From Egerieenecus sp048201975 (lineage in GTDB: Bacteria; Bacillota; Clostridia; Christensenellales; Aristaeellaceae): DNA of 24,990 nucleotides. Positions 1-7,977 of the stretch are shown piece by piece. Made by a program: the position numbers and the translations under genes. The notes beneath the pieces were generated by a model. That model saw only the letters and a list, made by a program, of their open reading frames with translations. It was not told the DNA's origin and searched no databases. The first letter of the stretch is position 1, and every line of letters starts with the position of its first letter. The stretch is from positions 1-24,990 of the forward strand of contig DBFBGQ010000076.1 in assembly GCA_048201975.1 (NCBI GenBank), given 5' to 3'.

Positions 1-1
1 G

Positions 2-775
2 CGGCGGCCGGCGCTGCGCCAGGCGGGGCTGGCCCTGGCCCTGTGCCTGCTGGGTGGCTGCTACGCCATGATGCCCCCGGAGAGCGCGGCCACCAGCGTG
101 CTGGCCACCAAGCGCATCCTGCCGGTATACAGCGTGGAGCGGGAGGACCCGGTGGTTGCCGTAACCTTCGACGCCAGCTGGGGGGCGGACAACACCCCCA
201 AGCTGCTGGATATCCTGGACGAGTACGACGCCAAATGCACCTTCTTTCTGGTGGGGCTGTGGGTGGATAAGTACCCGGAAATGGTGCAGGCCATTGCGGA
301 GCGGGGACATGAGATCGGCAATCACTCCGACAACCACCCCCACATGACCCAGCTCTCCGACGCAAAGATTCGCGAGGAGCTGCGCATGATGAGCGACAAG
401 GTGGAAAAACTAACCTCGGTGCGGCCCACGCTGTTCCGGCCTCCCTACGGGGATTACAACAACCTGGTGATCCAGACGGCGCGGGACGAGGGCTATGAGG
501 CGGTGCAGTGGAGCGTGGACTCCCTGGACTGGAAAAACATCAGTCCCGAGGACATGATCCGCCGGGCCGGAAACGTGCAGAGCGGGGATATCATCCTGTT
601 CCACAACGATTCCCAGTATCTGCTGGACGCCCTGCCCACACTGCTGAAGAGCTACCAGGACAAGGGCCTGAAGATGGTCAAGGTCTCCGAAATTCTCCTG
701 GAGGGGGAGACCACCATCGACGTGCAAGGGAAACAGCACCCTACTGCTGTACAGGACACAACCAAGGAGAGGTGA
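2..775 (+). CDS. Polysaccharide deacetylase, PdaB-like (5' partial)
   Basis: The frame is open from the left edge, so the true start lies outside the window; the ATG at 68 is internal. The first 20 visible residues are hydrophobic and end in a lipobox-like LLGGC (Cys codon 59-61), suggesting a lipoprotein anchored outside the membrane. A NodB-type deacetylase domain follows. Its motifs are TFDASWG (the usual second Asp of TFDD replaced by Ala, as in sporulation PdaB-type proteins), the metal-binding HSDNHPH, RPPYGDYN, DSLDW and ILFHN. The family removes acetyl groups from peptidoglycan or other N-acetylated glycans; PdaB proteins act in spore cortex formation. The stop TGA at 773-775 lies within the ribosome binding site of the next gene, so the two are probably co-transcribed. 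The family is secure; the sporulation role and lipidation are inferred. Confidence 0.85.
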   Translation, partial: RRPALRQAGLALALCLLGGCYAMMPPESAATSVLATKRILPVYSVEREDPVVAVTFDASWGADNTPKLLDILDEYDAKCTFFLVGLWVDKYPEMVQAIAERGHEIGNHSDNHPHMTQLSDAKIREELRMMSDKVEKLTSVRPTLFRPPYGDYNNLVIQTARDEGYEAVQWSVDSLDWKNISPEDMIRRAGNVQSGDIILFHNDSQYLLDALPTLLKSYQDKGLKMVKVSEILLEGETTIDVQGKQHPTAVQDTTKER

Positions 776-781
776 TACGTC

Positions 782-1456
782 ATGGAGGAACTGGGGAACT
801 ACTTGCATCTGAGCGGCGTAATCAGTCAGAGCCCGACCTACGGCCATGAGGTGTTCGGGGAGAAGTTCTACTACGCCACGCTGTCGGTGCCGCGCCTGTC
901 CGGCGCGGAGGACCTGCTGCCCATTACCCTGAGCGAGCGGCTTATGGAGGGCGTACCGCTGGAGTTGGGCGCGCCGCTGACGCTGGAGGGCCAACTGCGC
1001 AGCTACAACAAGGTAATCGAAGGCGCGGGACGGCTGCTGATCACCGCCTTCGTCCAGCGCATTCTGCCCCCGGACAGCGAGGAAAATCCCAACCAGGTGC
1101 AGCTGCAGGGCGCGCTCTGCAAGCCGCCGAGCTACCGCACCACTCCCTTTGGCCGGGAGATCGCCGACCTGATGCTGGCAGTGAACCGGGCCTACGGCAA
1201 AAGCGACTACATCCCCTGCATCACCTGGGGACGTACCGCCCGCTTCGCCTCCCACCTGCACGTGGGGGATAAGGTGCAGCTGCTGGGGCGCTTCCAGAGC
1301 CGCGCCTATCAAAAGCAACTGGCGGACGGCACGGTTATCAGCAAAATGGCCTATGAGGTTTCCGTGGGCCGGCTGACCATGGCCGCGGACCCGGAGCAGC
1401 CCGTTTGCTTCCATGACCTTTCCGGAGAGAACTCCTACCTGGGTTCCCCGCAGTAA
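782..1456 (+). CDS. Single-stranded DNA-binding protein-like, two OB folds
   Basis: This is a 224-aa protein. Residues ~105-200 match the SSB core: QLQGALCKPPSYR, then FGREIADLMLAVNRAYGKSDYIPCITWGR (read as two adjacent motifs), then LGRFQSRAYQK. Residues ~8-95 look like a second, more diverged OB fold (LSGVISQSPTYGHE... LEGQLRSYN). It presumably binds single-stranded DNA in the cytoplasm. The C-terminus ends GENSYLGSPQ and lacks the acidic DDDIPF-type tail through which housekeeping SSB recruits partners, so this is probably an accessory paralogue and not the main SSB. The start is fixed by AAGGAGAGGTGAT just upstream. It sits 6 bases after the deacetylase stop and is followed by a strong terminator, so it is the last gene of that unit. 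Confidence 0.85.
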   Translation: MEELGNYLHLSGVISQSPTYGHEVFGEKFYYATLSVPRLSGAEDLLPITLSERLMEGVPLELGAPLTLEGQLRSYNKVIEGAGRLLITAFVQRILPPDSEENPNQVQLQGALCKPPSYRTTPFGREIADLMLAVNRAYGKSDYIPCITWGRTARFASHLHVGDKVQLLGRFQSRAYQKQLADGTVISKMAYEVSVGRLTMAADPEQPVCFHDLSGENSYLGSPQ

Positions 1457-1462
1457 AACGTC

Positions 1463-1503
1463 CCGGCGGAGGGCGCTTCTTTGCCCCTCCGCCGGATTTT
1501 TTT
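1463..1503 (+). terminator. Intrinsic terminator after the SSB-like gene
   Basis: An 11-bp perfect stem, CCGGCGGAGGG (1463-1473) with CCCTCCGCCGG (1485-1495), is followed by ATTTTTTT. It ends the deacetylase/SSB unit before the tRNA promoter. Confidence 0.95.
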
Positions 1504-1524
1504 GCAATTTTGGAGAAAACCCCC

Positions 1525-1552
1525 TTGACACTGACGGCGAAATGCGTATAAT
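1525..1552 (+). promoter_or_regulatory. Consensus sigma-A promoter for tRNA-Lys
   Basis: TTGACA (1525-1530), a 16-bp spacer and TATAAT (1547-1552) match both consensus hexamers exactly. The predicted start, near 1559, is about 15 bases before the mature tRNA. Confidence 0.95.
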
Positions 1553-1573
1553 ATCTTTTGCTAACCAAATTGT

Positions 1574-1649
1574 GCACCATTAGCTCAGTTGGTAGAGCAC
1601 CTGACTCTTAATCAGGGTGTCTAGGGTTCGAGTCCCTAATGGTGTACCA
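1574..1649 (+). tRNA. tRNA-Lys (anticodon CTT)
   Basis: A full cloverleaf can be drawn by hand. Acceptor stem GCACCAT pairs with ATGGTGT (one G-U). The D arm is GCTC...GAGC. The anticodon stem CCTGA/TCAGG encloses loop CTCTTAA with anticodon CTT at 1607-1609. The T arm is TAGGG-TTCGAGT-CCCTA. The discriminator is A, and the 3' CCA is encoded at 1647-1649. It reads AAG lysine codons and is a single-gene transcription unit. Confidence 0.97.
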
Positions 1650-1651
1650 GC

Positions 1652-1685
1652 AAAAAAGCAAGCCGCGATGGCTTGCTTTTTTTAT
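1652..1685 (+). terminator. Terminator after tRNA-Lys, likely bidirectional
   Basis: GCAAGCC (1658-1664) pairs with GGCTTGC (1670-1676) around loop GCGAT, followed by a T run. The matching A run on the left (1652-1657) means it can also stop minus-strand transcripts arriving from the gene ending at 1715. Confidence 0.92.
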
Positions 1686-1714
1686 GTCATGCCCCATGCG
1701 CGCTCCACGGCGCC

Positions 1715-2596
1715 TTAGATAATGCCCATGGCCGTTGCTTCGCTTTCGCTTAAGTCGTTCAATTGCTGCAGCAGGCCGTTGTTCCTGTACAAGGTTAGGC
1801 GCTCGTTGATGTAGCTGCACAGATCGTCGTTGCCCTTCATGAGAATAAAGCCGACGCCCTTGATTTCGGGGTTGTCGATTTCATAATCGCACTGGCAAAT
1901 CTGCTGGTCAAGGATGGCCTGGACAAGGATGTCTGCAAACGCCCGGTCAAACGTCGTAAATACGGCGGCGTCCACCTCGCCGGAGAGCAGCGCGTCCAGC
2001 ACGGCGTCGTTGTCGGCATAGGTGAGGACCTCCGCCTCGGGATACTGCAGGCTGGTATTGCTTACCTGCACCGTCGCCTTTACCGTGCCAATGCGCGCTA
2101 CGGCCAGCGCCTCCTCGCTGCCGATCAGCGGGTTGGCGGGGGACTGGGGATCGGCGCGAAGAAAGACCTCGTCTCCCTCGATGCCTGTGACGAGTATGTT
2201 GTCGGTCATGGTGTAGCGTTCCTGGCGTTCTGCGGTGATGCTCCATACATTGGCGGAAATGTCCGCCTCGTTTTTTTCCGCGGCATCGATCTGCTGCTCC
2301 GTCAAGTCGTAAACCACGAATTCCAGCGTCACGCCCAGGTCCTGGGCGAGCTGTTGGCAAAGCAGGGGCACATAGCCGGCGGGCTGTCCCGCGCGGTCGG
2401 CGTATTCCTTGATGCCTTCGGGCACCCAATAGCTCATCTTGCTGTTGCTGGCCTGGATTGCCACCAGCAGCGTTCCCCGCTGCTGAATGGCCGCAACGGA
2501 ATGCTCGGCGATCCGCGCGTCGTTTTCCTGGGCGCTGGCGCAGCAGACCGACAGCGCAAGGATGAGCAGAAGCAGCATACGGATTGCTTCTTTCAT
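1715..2596 (-). CDS. Exported solute-binding protein, family 3 (amino acid type)
   Basis: This is a 293-aa protein. The start ATG at 2594-2596 is chosen because AAGGAGGT lies 6-7 bases upstream; a 24-residue longer frame exists without that support. Residues 1-22 form a signal peptide, with ASA-Q as the likely signal peptidase I site. The body follows the type 3 periplasmic-binding pattern: RGTLLVAI, then GYVPLLCQQLAQDLGV, then AAEKNEADISANVWSIT and RYTMTDNIL, and late in the chain a DALLSGEVDAAVF segment. Family members bind polar amino acids or opines outside the membrane and hand them to an ABC permease. No permease or ATPase gene adjoins it, so it may share a remote transporter or act as a sensor. 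It is the last gene of a minus-strand module headed by the regulator at 7884. The family call is firm; the ligand is unknown. Confidence 0.85.
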   Translation of the reverse strand: MKEAIRMLLLLILALSVCCASAQENDARIAEHSVAAIQQRGTLLVAIQASNSKMSYWVPEGIKEYADRAGQPAGYVPLLCQQLAQDLGVTLEFVVYDLTEQQIDAAEKNEADISANVWSITAERQERYTMTDNILVTGIEGDEVFLRADPQSPANPLIGSEEALAVARIGTVKATVQVSNTSLQYPEAEVLTYADNDAVLDALLSGEVDAAVFTTFDRAFADILVQAILDQQICQCDYEIDNPEIKGVGFILMKGNDDLCSYINERLTLYRNNGLLQQLNDLSESEATAMGII

Positions 2597-2671
2597 GTCG
2601 ATACCTCCTTCAATCGTTGCACGTGAAGCGGATCCTTCCTTCGGATGCCTGCCGTGGGGGCGGAGCAAAAT

Positions 2672-3535
2672 TCATTGCGTTGGGAAATCGCCCGGTTCCA
2701 CGGCATACATGCCGTCGTCGGTTACCAGCAGATCCTGGAAAAATGCAAAGACCGCAAGCTTTTCCCCCTGCGGAGAATAAAGCGTGTACAGGCAGGTGTG
2801 TCCCGCCCGGGGCAGGGCGTTTCGCTTGCAGGTCACCACCAGGCCGGCAAGCCAATCCAGCTTTTGCCGCATTTCCTCCCCGGCCAGCGCGTATTCCCGC
2901 TCGCCCCACTGGGGATCGGAAAAGGAGACGGCCAGGGTCGCCCCCTGAAAAATGGCCTCATCCAAGCCGCAGAACGCCGCCAACGGCTGGCGGGGGAGAT
3001 ACATGGGCTCCAGCCATGCGGGATCCGACGTTTCATGAAGCGTGATTTCGTGAAGCAGCGCAGCATACAGCGCGTGCGCGTTCGGCTCCAGGTTTTCCGC
3101 CGTCCGGTCGCCTGAGACGGCCAGGGGGATCACCTCCGCGCTTCCATCCGCGCCGTAGCGCACGGCGCTGTAGGTGTTCAGGCCATAGTCCACCGCCCCC
3201 GCGGGCTGCGGCTCCAGCGGCCAGGGCTCCGCCCACCGGATCAGGCTGAGCAGCTCCAGCATGCGCCAGAAATCCACTTGCCCTACGGCCACGGCCTCCG
3301 TTTCCGCCAGAAGCGCCAGCCGCGCTTCCTCGGTATCCGGCAGCGGCGCGGCGCTTTCATACTGCCAGATGCAGCCCGCTTCGTCCAGAAAGGTCGCGGA
3401 GGACCTGTCGCCCCATCCATGCTGCTGATAGCAGCACAGGAGAACGATCCGCGGGCTGCGCGCCCCATCTGCGGGCGCGCCCGCCGGAATGCAGATGCAC
3501 AGGGCGAGCAAAATGGCCGGCAGGCGTTTGATCAA
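2672..3535 (-). CDS. Exported protein of unknown function
   Basis: I do not recognise this 287-aa protein. The N-terminus (MIKRLPAILLALCICIPAG) is a clear signal peptide with cleavage near AGAPA. The mature part has many Trp and Cys residues, and its last ~60 residues (CLYTLYSPQGEKLAVFAFFQDLL region) look like a small beta domain. The called start is TTG at 3533-3535, but the only good Shine-Dalgarno, AGGAGG at 3552-3557, is 16 bases upstream. An in-frame ATC at 3542-3544 would have ideal 7-base spacing, so the start is uncertain. It lies 57 bases after the gene at 3593 and 75 bases before the solute-binding protein, all on one strand, which suggests a shared transcript. Confidence 0.7.
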   Translation of the reverse strand: MIKRLPAILLALCICIPAGAPADGARSPRIVLLCCYQQHGWGDRSSATFLDEAGCIWQYESAAPLPDTEEARLALLAETEAVAVGQVDFWRMLELLSLIRWAEPWPLEPQPAGAVDYGLNTYSAVRYGADGSAEVIPLAVSGDRTAENLEPNAHALYAALLHEITLHETSDPAWLEPMYLPRQPLAAFCGLDEAIFQGATLAVSFSDPQWGEREYALAGEEMRQKLDWLAGLVVTCKRNALPRAGHTCLYTLYSPQGEKLAVFAFFQDLLVTDDGMYAVEPGDFPTQ

Positions 3536-3592
3536 GCGAAAGATAGGCGGCCCTCCTTTCTGCGGGCACGGCCGTCCGTTCAGCGGCGGCGC

Positions 3593-4756
3593 TTACAGAA
3601 TTTCGAAGCTTTCCATAATCTGCGCCGCGTCGTCCTCAGCTACGTTGGTCAGTGTAATCGTATAGATGTAGCCGTTGGCCACGCAGAAGTACTGCTTCTG
3701 CTCCAGGCCACCCTGCCCGGTAAAGTCGCCAACATAGTAGGACTTGCCGTTGATCTCCACCGGCCCGCTGAGCTTAAAGTCCGTAATTCCCTGACTGCTG
3801 CTAAAGATTTCCTGATAAGTAGGCTCCAGCGCGGCAAAATTGTCCATGGTCACATTGCCCGCGGATTCGCGAACCACGTTGAAATTGGCGCTCATGTCGG
3901 GCGCGTAGTACAGGCTCATATTGGCCGCGGCAAGCTGATCCAGCAGGCCCTGGTTCAAGCCGTTGGCAGAGGCGATCTCTTCGCCGACGCTGGCAATGAT
4001 CTGCGCCACGTATTCGCTGTTCAGGGCGAACCAATCCGTGGGAAGCTGTACGCGAAAGCCGTATTCCGATACGGTCGCGGCGTTTTCCGCAGCCTCGGGC
4101 GCAGTGGTTGCGGCGGCGTCCGTCCGGCTCAGGAAGAGCGTCACGTCATTGAGAACCCAGACCATGGTGCCGTCCGCCTGCAGGGTCAAAAGCATCGGAT
4201 CTCTGGTTCCCTGCACTATCGTAAACGTATCGCCGCTTTGCGTCCAGGTGCAGGGCGCCGTGGTTTCGTTGAAGGTCAGCGTGCCCGTGCCGCCTTCGTT
4301 CAGCACAAACTGCAGCGACATGCCCAGCGTGCTGGTGTCGGTGATGATGACGCCATCGGCTTCAGCGGCGGTCATTTCCCATGCGCCCACCACGGCATCC
4401 GTGGCCGCCGCCACGCGCGCAAAAATCATGCTGTCGCCCACCTGATCCGTTCCCAGCAGCGTGCCGTCCGGCTGCAACACATACGACATGGTGCCGGTGT
4501 CGCCGCCGATCTGAATCACGCCATCCGCTTCCGTCCACGTGCAGGCATACGTCTCGCCGTTCAAGGCCTGCACGCCCGTTCCGTCCGCTTCCAGGCGCAT
4601 GGTCATGGCCATGCCTTGCTGCGCCAGGTTTCCATAGGTGACGCCTTCGACCACAATGGAAATCAATTCCCAATCGCCTTCCACCGTCGCGCTCTGCGCG
4701 AATGCCGGCGCGGCAAAGAGCAGCAGCGCCATGAAAATCCCCAACACCCGTTTCAT
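3593..4756 (-). CDS. Exported protein with two tandem lipocalin-like repeats
   Basis: This is a 387-aa protein. The start ATG at 4754-4756 is supported by AAGGAGGACAGCTT just upstream. Residues 1-20 are a signal peptide (AFA-Q cleavage). Two copies of a ~90-residue repeat follow, at ~25-114 (VEGDWELISI... ACTWTEADGVIQIG... LQPDGTLLGT) and ~122-211 (VVGAWEMTAA... PCTWTQSGDTFTI... LQADGTMVW). This GxW...CTWT...DGT pattern resembles lipocalin-like beta-barrel domains of secreted gut Clostridia proteins. A Thr/Ala-rich linker (~212-230) leads to a C-terminal domain (~231-387) beginning YGFRVQLPTDWF, reminiscent of PsbP/DUF1795-like folds. The role is unknown; binding of a small molecule or surface partner is a guess. 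It lies within the minus-strand module. Confidence 0.75.
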   Translation of the reverse strand: MKRVLGIFMALLLFAAPAFAQSATVEGDWELISIVVEGVTYGNLAQQGMAMTMRLEADGTGVQALNGETYACTWTEADGVIQIGGDTGTMSYVLQPDGTLLGTDQVGDSMIFARVAAATDAVVGAWEMTAAEADGVIITDTSTLGMSLQFVLNEGGTGTLTFNETTAPCTWTQSGDTFTIVQGTRDPMLLTLQADGTMVWVLNDVTLFLSRTDAAATTAPEAAENAATVSEYGFRVQLPTDWFALNSEYVAQIIASVGEEIASANGLNQGLLDQLAAANMSLYYAPDMSANFNVVRESAGNVTMDNFAALEPTYQEIFSSSQGITDFKLSGPVEINGKSYYVGDFTGQGGLEQKQYFCVANGYIYTITLTNVAEDDAAQIMESFEIL

Positions 4757-4867
4757 AAGCTGTCCTCCTTTTTTTGATAAAGGGTTCCCCCCTACCATCC
4801 CAGATCCTTCGGCGCCCGGCGGGTGCGGCGGCGCGCATGCCGCGCCGGCAGCCGGGCCCGGCAAAGC

Positions 4868-6061
4868 TCAATTCGGCGTCAACTGCGTCCAGCCCTCGGG
4901 AGCGCCGCCCACCGTGCCGAAATAGAATTCATCGCCGTTTTGAAAAACCGCGTCATACGCCGTGCTTGCCTTGATGGCGCCGCCGTCCAGCGTGGCGTAT
5001 TCCTGCTGATCGTAGATGAAATCGCGCCAATCATCCGCCCATTCGTCGGAAGTGTAGGCGGAAGCGTCGTAGTCGTTCAGGTAGGTTTGCGCCTGCGCCT
5101 CTGTCATGCGGGCGATCTGATTTGTCTGCCGGTTCATGATCAGGTTGCGGATGTCGCGGCCATACGCCTGCTTCAGGTGGACGAATTCATTGCGCTGCAC
5201 GCAGTTGTCAAGGATCACGCCGGCCTGCGCTTTGTACCTTTCCAGCGCCGCTTCGTCCGGCGCGATGTAAAACATGGTTACCGGTATGGTCCAGGGCCGG
5301 TCTGTGATGAGCCCGTATCCGTTGCTGGTGGTGTACTCGATGCAAACGCACAGGCACAGCGCATCCGCCACGTAACTGTTTCCATCGCCCGCAGCGAAGC
5401 GGTAGCGGCGCAAAGCGGCCGTGCCTTCGGCCTTGCCCGGCCATACCTTGTACCCATAGGGCCCGGCAAGGGATTGAATCCCGCTGACCTGGCTGCCCAG
5501 ATACGCCTGCGCAATCTGCTGCAGCGTTGCTTGCAGGGAGGCGTCCACTGGCGTTTCCTGAATGACGGCGCCCTCCGTTCCCAGCCCGCCGTTGAAGTAC
5601 ATGTCCAGGAATTCCCCCGCGTTTTTGTAGCTGAGGCGGGTGATATAGTTTTCCAGATCAATGCCGTCGCGGTGCGGCAGCAGGCCAGTGCTGTCCGCGG
5701 ATTCCAGATAGTCCTGCGATGTCTGGATGATCACCGCCGCCTGTCCGTCCGGGCTGACAAAGCTGGCGGTAGCCACGCAGGGATTGACGGTGCTGATGAA
5801 ATTCCAGTTGGTTTGCAGCTGCGCCGTCCATCCGCGGGGAAGCATGGTATCGATGACGGCCACGCCGGTAGCGGAATCCGTCAGCGTAACGTGCGCGCCA
5901 TACACGCCGGCGGACGCGGATTCGTCTCCCGCCTGCGGAAGCTCCAACAGCTGCGCCAGGTCCGACGGACTGACCCCACGAGCGGAGGTTTGCGGCAGTC
6001 CGCCGGTCCATATCACAGCCAGCAAAGCGCAAAGCATTGCCATTCGGGATCTCCACGTCAT
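4868..6061 (-). CDS. Exported protein of unknown function
   Basis: This is a 397-aa protein with an N-terminal signal sequence (MAMLCALLAVIWTGG region) and no other membrane segment. I do not recognise the family. The segment at residues ~70-120 (MLPRGWTAQLQTNW, then FVSPDGQAAVIIQTSQDYLES) looks like the start of the C-terminal domain of the neighbour at 3593 (LPTDWF...), so they may share a fold. The C-terminal third is rich in Tyr, Asp and Asn. The start could be ATG at 6061 (a G-rich GGGGGGAG stretch upstream) or the in-frame ATG at 6043 (GGAG 8-9 bases upstream); both keep the signal peptide. It is 80 bases downstream of the regulator gene, on the same strand. Confidence 0.7.
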   Translation of the reverse strand: MTWRSRMAMLCALLAVIWTGGLPQTSARGVSPSDLAQLLELPQAGDESASAGVYGAHVTLTDSATGVAVIDTMLPRGWTAQLQTNWNFISTVNPCVATASFVSPDGQAAVIIQTSQDYLESADSTGLLPHRDGIDLENYITRLSYKNAGEFLDMYFNGGLGTEGAVIQETPVDASLQATLQQIAQAYLGSQVSGIQSLAGPYGYKVWPGKAEGTAALRRYRFAAGDGNSYVADALCLCVCIEYTTSNGYGLITDRPWTIPVTMFYIAPDEAALERYKAQAGVILDNCVQRNEFVHLKQAYGRDIRNLIMNRQTNQIARMTEAQAQTYLNDYDASAYTSDEWADDWRDFIYDQQEYATLDGGAIKASTAYDAVFQNGDEFYFGTVGGAPEGWTQLTPN

Positions 6062-6141
6062 CCTGCCGCTCCCCCCTTTTTGTTATGCGTTCGGCGATGC
6101 TCGCCGCGCTGCCTTGCCTGAACCGCTCCGCTCGCCCGCGC

Positions 6142-7884
6142 TTACGTTTCCGTGCGTTCGTCCACGAGAAACACCATGTTCTCCAGCGCCGCGCACAGCC
6201 TGGGATGGCGGATCACGAAATGAATCGCGGGCGCTTTGCATTTGGATACGCCCACCCACTTTCCCTTGCGGATAAAAATTTGCAGGTTGTGGAAGGCGCT
6301 GCGCCCCACCTCCCGGGCCGTGTAACCGGGAGTGCCCGCCGCAAACCCGCGGGTCAGGCGCAAATGCTCCTGATAGTCGGCGGGGTCGTAGCGAAGCTCC
6401 CTGTCGCAGAACAATCCCGACAAGGCGAGCGAGGGCGGTTCCGCCTGGAACGCCGCTGGAGAGAGCACCGGAAATTCCTCCTCGTAGGCGCCGCTTTGCA
6501 GCAGGGACGCAACAAGCGCCCGGCTCCGCGTGAATGCGCGGCGTATGCTTTCCCGCTCGGACGGAGAAACGCCGTTTTTCTCCAGTATGCGCGCCAGGCA
6601 TTCGTCCGACAGCGTATGCGGCGGAAGAGCGGTCAGCACCGCGCGGTATTCGCCGGCTTCGTGCGCATCGGCAAACAGGAACGAGCTGTACGCGCTTTCG
6701 GAGGCGTCGCGGTAGATGTCCATCAGCGGCTGCGCCGTTTGCAGCAGGGCGTCCGCCCGCCTTCGGTAATAGGGCAAATCGCCTTTTGCCTGCGAGAAGA
6801 GGAAGCGCCCGTGGGCAAAATCTCCGGCGATGCACTCGCCCTCCACCGCCGCCGCGCCGGAGCAGAACAGCAGATGGCCGTATACGCCGTTGTGCCTGCC
6901 CCGCAGATACCATGGGGAGATCTGCCCCGTCATGTACAGGGGGATCCAGCTTTCCAGCCCCAGCATCATTTCCGCGTAGGGGCGGTTCAGGTCGTGCACC
7001 ATGTCCAGGTGCAGTCCCTTTTTGAGCATGGCCGCCAGCCCCAGCATCCACTTTTTGGAGAATTCCATATCCCGCGCCAGCTCTTCCATGGGCATGTCGC
7101 TGCACATGAATACCGGCTCCCGAGAGCGGGAAAGCACGGTGCTCTTCAGAAAGTCCAGAATCGCCTGGCGGAAGCTCTCCAGCCCGTAATGCATTTTGAA
7201 CGACGGCAGCTGAAAGGGCACGGTGGGTACCTTCAGCTGATCAAAGCGGACGGCGCGTATATAATCGTTCAGGTCGAAGTCGTCCAGCTTTTCCAGAAAC
7301 GAGAAGGTAGAGTCGGGTTGACCGGCTTCGCCGTTGAGCAGCCACCTTGCCACAGCGGCGGAGCAGGAGGCGTCATCCGCCAGCGCCTCCGGCGACTGCC
7401 CCAGCAGCCGGGCCAAATCGTCGCGCTCGATGGCGCTTCTGCATCGCCGCGCTGTGTAGTTGCCCACCGCCCGGGCGAACGCGCCGGGGTTTGCCGGCGT
7501 GCGCTGTCCCATGCGGATCCGCGACAGATAGGATGGGTCAAAGCTCAGCGCCCGCGCCATTTCGCCAGAGCGAAGGTGCAGCACGTTGACCAGCAGGTCA
7601 AAGTTTGCCGCCAGCCGGGTTTGACCGTATTTTTCATATCCCAGCGCCTTGCGAAAATCTTCCAGCACGCTTTCCTGGGACAGCGTCAGATCTCCTCTTT
7701 GCTCCGCCAGCAACGCGATCCCCTTGGCAAGGCGCAACAGCGTTTCGCTGTCGGGTCCGGGCGTTCGCGCCCCGCTGCGGTAGCGGCTGATCACGGCTGG
7801 CGAAAGCTCGGAAGCCTCCGCCAGCGCCAGGGCGGTCACGTTCAGCCTCTGTAGGCATTCGTTGAGCATTTCATGAAATTGCAT
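6142..7884 (-). CDS. Large DNA-binding regulator with two XRE-like HTH domains
   Basis: This is a 580-aa protein. Residues ~12-58 form a helix-turn-helix (VTALALAEASELSPAVISRY, then RSGARTP), and residues ~96-145 form a second one with the same ending (LRSGEMARALSFDPSYLSRI, then RMGQRTP). The remaining ~430 residues are soluble, with no transmembrane segment, kinase or receiver motif I recognise; they may sense a ligand or partner. It is cytoplasmic. It is the first gene of the minus-strand run that continues with four exported proteins, so the natural reading is that it controls this module. The promoter region upstream carries two palindromes that could be its own operators. The start ATG at 7882-7884 follows GAGGGAAAG. 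DNA binding is confident; target and signal are inferred. Confidence 0.8.
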   Translation of the reverse strand: MQFHEMLNECLQRLNVTALALAEASELSPAVISRYRSGARTPGPDSETLLRLAKGIALLAEQRGDLTLSQESVLEDFRKALGYEKYGQTRLAANFDLLVNVLHLRSGEMARALSFDPSYLSRIRMGQRTPANPGAFARAVGNYTARRCRSAIERDDLARLLGQSPEALADDASCSAAVARWLLNGEAGQPDSTFSFLEKLDDFDLNDYIRAVRFDQLKVPTVPFQLPSFKMHYGLESFRQAILDFLKSTVLSRSREPVFMCSDMPMEELARDMEFSKKWMLGLAAMLKKGLHLDMVHDLNRPYAEMMLGLESWIPLYMTGQISPWYLRGRHNGVYGHLLFCSGAAAVEGECIAGDFAHGRFLFSQAKGDLPYYRRRADALLQTAQPLMDIYRDASESAYSSFLFADAHEAGEYRAVLTALPPHTLSDECLARILEKNGVSPSERESIRRAFTRSRALVASLLQSGAYEEEFPVLSPAAFQAEPPSLALSGLFCDRELRYDPADYQEHLRLTRGFAAGTPGYTAREVGRSAFHNLQIFIRKGKWVGVSKCKAPAIHFVIRHPRLCAALENMVFLVDERTET

Positions 7885-7943
7885 GGCGTCTTTCCCTCTT
7901 TTCCGCCCGCTGCGGTCGGAAACAACTGCATATGAGTATTTTT

Positions 7944-7973
7944 ATTATATCATCCTACGATAAAACGCAGCAA
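7944..7973 (-). promoter_or_regulatory. Promoter of the double-HTH regulator gene
   Basis: On the minus strand, TATAAT (7944-7949) follows TTGCTG (7968-7973) after an 18-bp spacer. The -10 is perfect and the -35 weak, which suits an activated or autoregulated promoter. Confidence 0.6.
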
Positions 7974-7977
7974 ACGA

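Noticed and set aside
410..1531. 373-aa minus-strand frame
   Set aside because: Shadow of the deacetylase and SSB-like genes; no ribosome binding site and no recognisable motif.
3278..7854. Long plus-strand frames opposite the secreted-protein module
   Set aside because: Arg/His/Gln-rich shadows; the minus-strand frames have signal peptides, ribosome binding sites and consistent domains.
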